Positions 48,922 to 56,107 of a stretch of 64,000 bases of DNA are shown piece after piece. The position numbers were made by a program, and so were the translations under genes. The first letter of the stretch is position 1, and each line of letters opens with the position of its first letter. Source of the stretch: an uncultured Pirellula sp. (GTDB taxonomy: Bacteria > Planctomycetota > Planctomycetia > Pirellulales > Pirellulaceae); contig CAITIE010000119.1 of assembly GCA_903892355.1 (NCBI GenBank), forward strand, positions 39,059 to 103,058, given 5' to 3'. The notes under the pieces are model-generated. The model was not told the DNA's origin, did no database searches, and saw nothing but the letters and a program-made list of their open reading frames with translations.

Positions 48922-51249
48922 TTACTTTTGCTGGAAGCCTAGTTGCTTTTGAACGTTGGAGAACCACGCAGGCAGCGTCCGGGCCGATTCCAGGTTGGCG
49001 GCATTTTGGACCCCGGTTGTGTTTGGGGCGGTCGAGAAACGTGCCAAGAGATCGTCTTCGCTCGGCGCGAAACCGTTGACTTTGATCACGTAGTAAACTT
49101 CCTTTGCTAGGTCCGCTACGACGGTGGTTTCACCAGGTGCGGTCGCGAAAACTTTCTCCATGAAGTCATTGCCGATGGGTTTCATGCCGTCGACATTGCT
49201 CAATTGGATATCGAAGTTTGCGAACATGGCATTGAGCCATGTGAATGGAGTGGGGCGAACCACCAGAGCGCGATCGGATTCGGAGTCGAGCGACTCGGTC
49301 AAAGAGGAAGCCACGGCCCTGGATGCCAGTTCTTTCGCTTTGGCTTCGGCCAGTTCCGCAGCGCGTTGCGTCTGCCAGACGGTTTCTACAGATTCTTTCG
49401 CGCTTTCATACGACGGAGTCGATGAGGATTTTTGGTCAACTTTCCAAAATAGGAATCGGGTCAACATCGACGAACTGATCAATGGAACGTAGAGATTGCC
49501 GATATTTTCGCTGTCGTACGGATCGGGTTCGACGCCAATCAGTTGGATGAACTCAAAAGGTTGCATTCGGATCCCGCGAGCGACACGCGACCTACCGATG
49601 GGCAAGGTGCTGGCGGTGCGGATGTCGACTAGGCCGGTACGGCTGTACTGGAAACCGTACTTGTCGGCGATTTCCTGGAGGTTCAGTTTTTCAGGTTCTG
49701 CAACAGAACGATCTTTTTCGGCGACAGCTCGCTCGTAGGCCCGTCGATTGACCGAATAGATTTCCATTTGGTCACGGATTTCAGAAATGCGTTGTTCCAA
49801 AACCTTGAAGGCTTGTCCGGCTGCGGATTCTCTCGCGATGGCTTCGCGGACTTCTTCAAAGGTTTGGGTCCGCATCGGCGTGCTCTCGGTAGCCGGGTTC
49901 GTCGGTGGCAGAGCGCCCCCTGCGTCCGCGGGTGCAGAGTCTTGGATGGTCAAAGTTGGCGCGTCGGTTGCAGTTGGTGCTGCATTTGCCTCTGTTGCAG
50001 GTTGCGGTTCGGTCACGGTTGGCGATTGGGAGTCGGCCGCTGGATCTTGGTAACTGACCAACTTCACACTCGAGTTTGCATTGTTCGGCAGGAACGCTTG
50101 TGGTTTCACGCCATCAGCGGGAGCTTCGGAAGCAGCGGGAACTTCGGAAGGATTCTCGAGGGTTGGTGGCAAGCCTGCGGGTGGTTCTGCGGCTGGTTTG
50201 GATTCGGTGTTTTCTGCCGGGGCATCCGTGGTTAATGGTGTTTCCGGTGTCGCAGGTGTTTCGGCAGGTTTGGTGGTGTCAGGAACTCGGTATTGGTTTT
50301 CTTTGACACGGCGTTCGTATTCAGAGCGGAGGACATCTTCGGGGATTTTCGCCATTTCCTCGTTGATGATCTTATCAACGTCGCAGGCGATGAACTCGAA
50401 GTCTGCCATCTGAGGGGTCATGAAGGCAGGTTCGGTTTGAATAGGTACATCGATACGAGTGAGGCTCTTTCCTTTTTCGAACAAGGCTCGCAGTTCGCGA
50501 TCACTGGGCTTTGCGGTTACTTGCGTTTCATAATCCTTCACGAACACAGGAAAGGCTTCGATCGATGCCGTCTTGTTGAACCGCTGGAAGTATTGCCAGT
50601 TCTTGCTCGGTGGGGCCAGGACGGTGGTCGGGAGACCTTGCGAGTTGACCCGTTCCTCGAAGCGTTCGGAAACATTGGCAACGCGTAGAAGCGCGTTCTT
50701 GGTAAGTTCTTCTCGCATCAGGCGATTGAAATCCATCAGATTCATTCTCCCGCCTGAAACTTCACGGAGAGCTTTTTGGATTTGATCACCGGATAGTTTG
50801 CCATCGACAAACTTTTGCAGGAATCGTTTGACCGATTGATCGTCGAAATGGATCCCTAAGCGGTTCGCTTCGGCAACGAGCAGCTTGCGCTGAACGATGA
50901 TCGATGGATCGCGTGTGTCTTGAGAGATTCCGACGACGGAGAAATCAGGCCGCACTTCGGGGACTTGTGGGAAGCCACCTTTGTCTCGCACATCCACCGC
51001 CAGTTTTCTCAAGAAGGTGTTGGCAATGGCTAATTGCGTGAGTTCGGTATCGAGTTGTTCGCGGGTGATGGAACCGCCAGCCCATGATGCCGCGATCGCT
51101 TTGGCATCCCGATTGCGGCCGGCGGTACCGCTGTAACCCGAGAAGGACTGGAGCATCGGAGCGACCACAAAGGAAAGGATCGCGATCAAGACGGCTCCTG
51201 CCATCCAAAGACGCTGGTTCTTGCGAAAAATCGAAAACGGGCTGGCCAT
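48922..51249 (-). CDS. SurA_N/PpiD-type membrane-anchored protein
   Basis: A 775-residue protein (start ATG at 51249, MASPFSIFRKN). A single N-terminal membrane helix (RLWMAGAVLIAILSFVVAPM, about 13-32) anchors it with most of the chain in the periplasm. The next about 200 residues match the SurA N-terminal/PpiD chaperone fold: WAGGSITREQLDTELTQLAI, RKLLVAEANRLGIHFDDQSV and KFVDGKLSGDQIQKALREVS. Between about 340 and 470 there is a low-complexity stretch rich in Pro, Ala, Glu and Thr. No parvulin active-site motif is recognisable, so it is probably a chaperone-like or scaffold protein without isomerase activity. Confidence 0.8.
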   Translation of the reverse strand: MASPFSIFRKNQRLWMAGAVLIAILSFVVAPMLQSFSGYSGTAGRNRDAKAIAASWAGGSITREQLDTELTQLAIANTFLRKLAVDVRDKGGFPQVPEVRPDFSVVGISQDTRDPSIIVQRKLLVAEANRLGIHFDDQSVKRFLQKFVDGKLSGDQIQKALREVSGGRMNLMDFNRLMREELTKNALLRVANVSERFEERVNSQGLPTTVLAPPSKNWQYFQRFNKTASIEAFPVFVKDYETQVTAKPSDRELRALFEKGKSLTRIDVPIQTEPAFMTPQMADFEFIACDVDKIINEEMAKIPEDVLRSEYERRVKENQYRVPDTTKPAETPATPETPLTTDAPAENTESKPAAEPPAGLPPTLENPSEVPAASEAPADGVKPQAFLPNNANSSVKLVSYQDPAADSQSPTVTEPQPATEANAAPTATDAPTLTIQDSAPADAGGALPPTNPATESTPMRTQTFEEVREAIARESAAGQAFKVLEQRISEIRDQMEIYSVNRRAYERAVAEKDRSVAEPEKLNLQEIADKYGFQYSRTGLVDIRTASTLPIGRSRVARGIRMQPFEFIQLIGVEPDPYDSENIGNLYVPLISSSMLTRFLFWKVDQKSSSTPSYESAKESVETVWQTQRAAELAEAKAKELASRAVASSLTESLDSESDRALVVRPTPFTWLNAMFANFDIQLSNVDGMKPIGNDFMEKVFATAPGETTVVADLAKEVYYVIKVNGFAPSEDDLLARFSTAPNTTGVQNAANLESARTLPAWFSNVQKQLGFQQK

Positions 51250-51464
51250 GAAAAAACGTTCCTTGAGTCGCTGCGATTCGAGAGGCGGAAAGCCATAAAT
51301 GCTTAGCAATCCGTGGATTGTAGGGTTTCCTCAAAGCCATGCAATCGCAGTGTTGAGGCGGAATTTGCCAACCCAGGGGGACTTGACAGAATGGCAACCT
51401 TCCGATCACAAAGCGATTCAAGGCGTTGCCTGTGTTTGCCCTCCCAAAGAAACCCTAAAACCAA

Positions 51465-54290
51465 ATGAGCCAAAAAAAGTCCCTCGTCATCGTCGAATCG
51501 CCAGCAAAAGCAAAGACGATTGCAAAATTCCTTGGGAGCGGATACCAAGTCGAGGCTTCGATTGGGCACATCCGGGACCTGCCGGGGGGGGCAAAGGAGG
51601 TGCCGGCTGAGTTCAAAACGCAGTCGTGGGCCTCGCTGGGGGTCAATGTCGATGAGGGTTTTGAGCCCTTATATATTGTTCCGGCCGACAAAAAGAAGCA
51701 TGTGAACTTTTTGAAATCGGCACTTAAGGACGCCAAGGATTTGTATCTGGCGACGGACGAGGACCGGGAAGGAGAGGCGATTTCTTGGCATTTGAGGGAG
51801 GTGCTCAAGCCCAAGGTGCCAGTCCATCGGATGGTTTTCCATGAAATCACCAAGGAGGCGATTCAGGGGGCTCTCAAGTCGACTCGCCAGATCGATGAGG
51901 GATTGGTCAAAGCCCAAGAGACCCGCCGAATATTGGATCGACTCTACGGCTATGATGTTTCCCCATTGCTCTGGAAAAAGGTCCGGCCGGGATTGTCTGC
52001 CGGTCGGGTTCAGAGCGTCGCTGTCCGCTTGATTGTGGAACGGGAGCGGGATCGGATAGCATTTCGAAGCGCTACGTACTTTGATCTCGAGGCCCACTTA
52101 GAGACGGCGGGTCGCGAACGGTTTCAAGCGATGCTCGTCAGTGTGGGTGGTCGACGCATCCCTTCGGGGAAAGATTTTGATCCGTTGACTGGAAAGCTCA
52201 AGGATCCCAACCTGTTGTTGCTCGACGAAAAGAATGCGCAGGACTTGAAGCAGCGGCTCATGAAGTCGGATTTCGTAGTCCAAAATGTGGAAGTCAAGCC
52301 GTACACGGAGCGGCCCAAGCCCCCGTTCACCACGAGCACGCTGCAACAGGAGTCCAACCGCAAGCTGGGTATGACCGCTCGCGACACGATGCGGGTCGCG
52401 CAGAGTTTGTACGAAAACGGCTATATCACTTACATGCGTACCGACTCGACGACACTTTCAAAGGAGGCTGTCGGGGCGGCTCGCGAATTGGTGCGATCGC
52501 AGTACGGTCCCGAGTTCCTGTACGCCAGCGAACGGACTTATGCTACCAAAGTCAAAAATGCACAGGAGGCTCACGAAGCGATTCGGCCTGCGGGTCATCC
52601 GTTCCAACTCCCAGAAACGCTGCGAGGCGAACTCAATTACGATCAATTCCGTTTGTTCGAGTTGATTTGGAAGAGAACCATTGCATCGCAGATGGCTGAC
52701 GCCAGAAAGCGTCGCGTTGTGATGACGATCCAAGCGGGAGATGCTGTTTTCCAGGCGACTGGAACATCGATAGAGTTCGAAGGTTTCTTGCGAGCCTATG
52801 TCGAGGGTAGCGACGACCCTGCAGCGGAATTGGCAGAGAAAGAAAGGCTCCTGCCAGCGGTCAAGCTTCAGGAGAAGCTTCTGCTCGATGCTCTTGAAAG
52901 TCTTTCGCATACCACACAACCGCCCGCTCGATTTACCGAAGCGTCATTGACCCAGGCATTGGAAGAACGAGGTATCGGTCGCCCGAGCACGTATGCCGCC
53001 ATCATCGACACGATTTTGCGGCGGGACTATGTCTTCAAAAAAGGAAATGCGCTCGTACCGAGTTGGACAGCGTTTGCCGTCATCCGTTTGATGGAAGACC
53101 ATTTCTCCTCGCTTGTGGATTATCAGTTCACCGCGGAAATGGAGGATTATCTCGACGAGATCAGTAGAAACGAGCGCGAGAATCTGGCGTACCTGCAGGA
53201 GTTCTACTTCGGTGATAATTTGTCTCCCGGAGATGCGGCGCCGGGCGGGATAGGGCTCAAGCCGTTGCTGGAGCAGAAGGTTGCTGAGATCGATCCCCGA
53301 ATCGCGTGTTCCTATCCGCTAGAATCCAATACCGATCCCGATTTGCCGAACCTTTGCGTCCGTATCGGTCGCTATGGACCCTACGTCGAACGCGGCGATC
53401 GCCGCGCTAGCATTCCCGAGGATATGCCCCCCGATGAACTCACGCTCGAGACGGCAAACGCTTTGCTCGAGAAGCAAGAAAAGGGAGAGCAACCGCTCGG
53501 AGTTCACCCTACCACCCATAAACCGATCTTCATCAAACAAGGTCGTTTTGGTCCCTATGTTCAGATGGGCGCCGCCGACGATGAAGAAAAGAAGAACGCG
53601 TCGTTGCCTAAAGGGGTCAGTGTTGAAGATGTGACCGTGGATTTGGCGGTGAAGCTGTTGTCGCTACCGCGGGACCTCGGTCCGCATCCCGACGATGGGG
53701 AATCGGTGATTGCCACCCAAGGAAGATTTGGCCCGTTTATCAAGCATGGATCCGACTCGCGATCTATTGGACCTGAGTATCAATTGCTGGAGATCACGCT
53801 CGAGCAAGCCTTGTCCATTTTGGCGCAACCCAAGGCGGCGCGTGGGCGAGGCCGAGGCGTTGCCGCTCCGCCGTTAAAAACCTTCGATGCATCTCCGGTC
53901 ACCAGCAAACCGATCGAGTTGCGGGACGGACGCTATGGACTCTATGTGACCGACGGTGAGACTAATGCTTCGCTCCCGAAAGACATGTCAGGTGATGAGC
54001 TTAGTTTCGAGCAGGCGGTGAGTTTGTTGCAAGCACGAGCTGCGGCAGGCCCGAGCAAGAAAAAGAGTGGGCGTGGTTCTAAGAAGTCGGCACCTTCGGC
54101 TAAGAAAACCAACTCTAAAAAGACCACCGCTAAGAAAACCAATTCCAAGAAAACCACCGGCGATGAGGATGCGTTGGGGGATGACGCTGACGTGAAATCT
54201 CCGGCGAAGAAGGTCGCAAAAAAGGTGGCAAAAAAAGCTGGTACCAAAGCCTCAAAAGGCTCCACAAAAACGAGTAAAGAAACCACTTAG
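51465..54290 (+). CDS. topA: DNA topoisomerase I
   Basis: Type IA topoisomerase, 941 residues, which relaxes negative supercoils. The Toprim domain opens with SLVIVESPAKAKTIAKFLG, and the acidic metal cluster is LATDEDREGEAISWHL. The active tyrosine is Y323 in GYITYMRTDST. Other landmarks are RRILDRLYGYDVSPLLWKKV, GLSAGRVQSVAVRLIVERER, NAQEAHEAIRPAG and IGRPSTYAAIIDTILRRDYV. No zinc-ribbon cysteines are seen; instead four C-terminal Topo-C repeats (FGPYVQMGA, FGPFIKHG and similar) lead to a Lys/Thr/Ser-rich tail with two 10-residue repeats. A 17-bp tandem duplication spans the stop. Confidence 0.97.
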   Translation: MSQKKSLVIVESPAKAKTIAKFLGSGYQVEASIGHIRDLPGGAKEVPAEFKTQSWASLGVNVDEGFEPLYIVPADKKKHVNFLKSALKDAKDLYLATDEDREGEAISWHLREVLKPKVPVHRMVFHEITKEAIQGALKSTRQIDEGLVKAQETRRILDRLYGYDVSPLLWKKVRPGLSAGRVQSVAVRLIVERERDRIAFRSATYFDLEAHLETAGRERFQAMLVSVGGRRIPSGKDFDPLTGKLKDPNLLLLDEKNAQDLKQRLMKSDFVVQNVEVKPYTERPKPPFTTSTLQQESNRKLGMTARDTMRVAQSLYENGYITYMRTDSTTLSKEAVGAARELVRSQYGPEFLYASERTYATKVKNAQEAHEAIRPAGHPFQLPETLRGELNYDQFRLFELIWKRTIASQMADARKRRVVMTIQAGDAVFQATGTSIEFEGFLRAYVEGSDDPAAELAEKERLLPAVKLQEKLLLDALESLSHTTQPPARFTEASLTQALEERGIGRPSTYAAIIDTILRRDYVFKKGNALVPSWTAFAVIRLMEDHFSSLVDYQFTAEMEDYLDEISRNERENLAYLQEFYFGDNLSPGDAAPGGIGLKPLLEQKVAEIDPRIACSYPLESNTDPDLPNLCVRIGRYGPYVERGDRRASIPEDMPPDELTLETANALLEKQEKGEQPLGVHPTTHKPIFIKQGRFGPYVQMGAADDEEKKNASLPKGVSVEDVTVDLAVKLLSLPRDLGPHPDDGESVIATQGRFGPFIKHGSDSRSIGPEYQLLEITLEQALSILAQPKAARGRGRGVAAPPLKTFDASPVTSKPIELRDGRYGLYVTDGETNASLPKDMSGDELSFEQAVSLLQARAAAGPSKKKSGRGSKKSAPSAKKTNSKKTTAKKTNSKKTTGDEDALGDDADVKSPAKKVAKKVAKKAGTKASKGSTKTSKETT
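54099..54158 (+). repeat. 30-bp tandem repeat in the topA Lys-rich tail
   Basis: Two 30-bp units (54099-54128 and 54129-54158), 26 of 30 positions identical, encode AKKTNSKKTT twice. Differences are synonymous, so the protein repeat is exact. The tail resembles histone-H1-like basic tails and probably aids non-specific DNA binding. Confidence 0.85.
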
Positions 54291-54308
54291 GTAAAGAAAC
54301 CACTTAGG
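54275..54308 (+). repeat. 17-bp perfect tandem duplication across the topA stop
   Basis: TAAAGAAACCACTTAGG at 54275-54291 contains the topA stop codon TAG (54288-54290). An identical copy follows at 54292-54308, so the last bases of topA and its stop are repeated. The second copy provides the AGGA-type ribosome site of the next gene. Confidence 0.92.
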
Positions 54309-54319
54309 AATGCTTGGCA

Positions 54320-55009
54320 GTGAACGGAACTGTTGAACTCAGTCTCTCCTCGATCTGTGGTGCTCGACTCCATCACGCCATTGCAGATGCGTTGTCGTCT
54401 CAGCAGCAGATTGAGCCTGCTGTGGATCCCAGTGCGGTTGCGATACGAATTATTGGGGAGGGAGCTCAGCATTTCGTGGGCGTGGGAGTGAGCCATCCCA
54501 ATCCTATCGACATTGTTGGACCCGTTGGTGATTACGCGTTTTGCGGTGCCGACAATGTCGAAGTCACCGTGGATGGTGATGCGGGCGAGTTCGCCGCGCA
54601 TTCGCTTCGGTCGGGACAAGTTGTCATCAAGGGGTCGGTGACCGATTCGCTTGGTTCGATGGCGGTGGGAGGGTTGGTCGCGGTCTACGGGAGCGCCGGC
54701 GCACGAGCTGGTATTTGCCTCCATGGCGCTGATATTTTCGTGCGTGGCAATGTTGGCGCCGAAGCGGGCTTTCGCATGCAGCAAGGGACCATCATCATCG
54801 GTGGGAACGCCGGGGAGCAACTCGGTAAGGGCCTGCAAGGTGGTACCATCTACCTTCGTGGTGATGCGGTCAGCATCAGTGAGGATATCGAGGAGCAACG
54901 GCTGCGGGAGCCGGACCGCCTGAAGCTCGGATTGTTGTTGCTAAAAGCGGGTATTAAGACCCCCTCCGGAAAAGAATTTCGAGTCTTTCGTCGACGGTTG
55001 GATTCCTGA
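54320..55009 (+). CDS. GXGXG-domain protein (glutamate-synthase domain 3 / GlxC-like)
   Basis: A 229-residue protein of right-handed parallel beta-helix type with GXGXG repeats: GDAGEFAAHSLRSGQVVIKG, then GGLVAVYGSAGARAGICLHG, DIFVRGNVGAEAGFRMQQG and IIIGGNAGEQLGKGLQGGTI. This is domain 3 of glutamate synthase. As a free-standing protein it resembles GlxC/MgsB, a subunit of N-methylglutamate synthase, or FmdC/FhcC of formylmethanofuran metabolism, which shares the motif. The ICLHG/DIFVRGNVG part fits GlxC best. The start is GTG at 54320, with AGGA 10 bp upstream; TTG at 54314 is possible. The next gene, 36 bp on, looks like a partner. Confidence 0.75.
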   Translation: MNGTVELSLSSICGARLHHAIADALSSQQQIEPAVDPSAVAIRIIGEGAQHFVGVGVSHPNPIDIVGPVGDYAFCGADNVEVTVDGDAGEFAAHSLRSGQVVIKGSVTDSLGSMAVGGLVAVYGSAGARAGICLHGADIFVRGNVGAEAGFRMQQGTIIIGGNAGEQLGKGLQGGTIYLRGDAVSISEDIEEQRLREPDRLKLGLLLLKAGIKTPSGKEFRVFRRRLDS

Positions 55010-55045
55010 AGCTTTGGACGGTTTCATAAGGCAGGCACACGCGCA

Positions 55046-56062
55046 ATGACCAATTACGAATCGAAACCCCGTCGATTGCGACCTCGACCTCTCTACGAAC
55101 GGCTCGATGCAGACGTAACATCGGCGAATGAAACGTACGACAGTAGTTGTGTTCTCAAGGGTGCGAATGGTGAAGCCAGCCTGTCATGGCCGTGCCCCAT
55201 TTTTTTGAGGCAAGGGGCGGATAGCGCATGTGGTGAACAGCTCGCAGCAACACTTGTCCGGCTGCGTCGGGAATTGGGCGTGAGCTCATACCGGAGCCGT
55301 GCGGATTCCCCCGCGTCGGAATCACGGTCCCTCGCTGCGGGGATTGAGATCGTACCTGTTTATGTGAATGAATGCTTTGAGCCTGCGAGGTTTCATCACG
55401 CCGAGCAGATTGAGTTGCAGTTTTTTCAAGGCGTCTCTGAAACCAACTCGCGCACTACAGGAAATCAATCGCGGTTTACCAAACAGTGTTGGATCCCTCA
55501 GATGCCTTGCGATATTTCCAGCATCGATCAATTGTCCAGGCGAGTTGAAATGCTTCGGCAATCGAGCGATCAGCAGAGCGTGTTGGTTGGGGCAGCGATC
55601 TCAGCATGCTCGATTTACGATGATGTTCGCTACATCATTGACGCGGGTTTTGATTACGTGACATTGCTCACTCACATCACCGGCGACATGCTTACGTCGC
55701 AATCGATCGAACTCCATCCTGTCGATTCGGCGATCGCATCGGCCACACGCGCCATCCAAGACTCGGGGCGGAAGGGTTTTTCGTTGCTGCTGACATCGCC
55801 ACCAACTCGGGCCTCGCAAGCCATCGAGTGGTTTTCGGCAGGAGTTCGCGCGATTGGAATCGATGCGACGCTGCAGCAAGGCCGACCTTCGAGTATCTCA
55901 CACTCCGGTGATAGCTTCGGAAACTTTATGGGGGAGTATGGTCGGCAATCCGCGTCAGGAGTGGAGTGGATTTACGATGCCGCTGAGGAGTTCATCGATG
56001 CCCTCGTTTCGGAATGCCGTTTCGTCGGACTGGATTCTCTTCGACAGTTGTATCCGGGCTAA
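55046..56062 (+). CDS. Degenerate glutamate-synthase-like FMN-domain protein (GlxD-like), tentative
   Basis: A 338-residue protein with no firm family. The second half resembles the FMN-binding TIM barrel of glutamate synthase: VLVGAAISACSIYDDVRYII, DAGFDYVTLLTHITGDML, and WFSAGVRAIGIDATLQQGRP. The usual Lys and Fe-S cysteine motifs of a working glutamate synthase are not obvious, so it may be catalytically dead. Neighbouring the GXGXG protein, it suggests a split two-gene Glx-like module. The first 100 residues are unlike anything recognised. The alternative is an unrelated barrel; confidence in the family is low, but it is a real gene by length and composition. Confidence 0.5.
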   Translation: MTNYESKPRRLRPRPLYERLDADVTSANETYDSSCVLKGANGEASLSWPCPIFLRQGADSACGEQLAATLVRLRRELGVSSYRSRADSPASESRSLAAGIEIVPVYVNECFEPARFHHAEQIELQFFQGVSETNSRTTGNQSRFTKQCWIPQMPCDISSIDQLSRRVEMLRQSSDQQSVLVGAAISACSIYDDVRYIIDAGFDYVTLLTHITGDMLTSQSIELHPVDSAIASATRAIQDSGRKGFSLLLTSPPTRASQAIEWFSAGVRAIGIDATLQQGRPSSISHSGDSFGNFMGEYGRQSASGVEWIYDAAEEFIDALVSECRFVGLDSLRQLYPG

Positions 56063-56078
56063 GTATATCCGGTCTAAG
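56051..56078. repeat. Direct repeat across the stop of the GlxD-like gene
   Basis: TATCCGGGCTAAG at 56051-56063 contains the stop codon TAA (56060-56062) and is echoed by TATCCGGTCTAAG at 56066-56078 (12 of 13, period 15). Confidence 0.8.
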
Positions 56079-56107
56079 CGGATGAGATTCGCTGCTGGCT
56101 CACGGAG

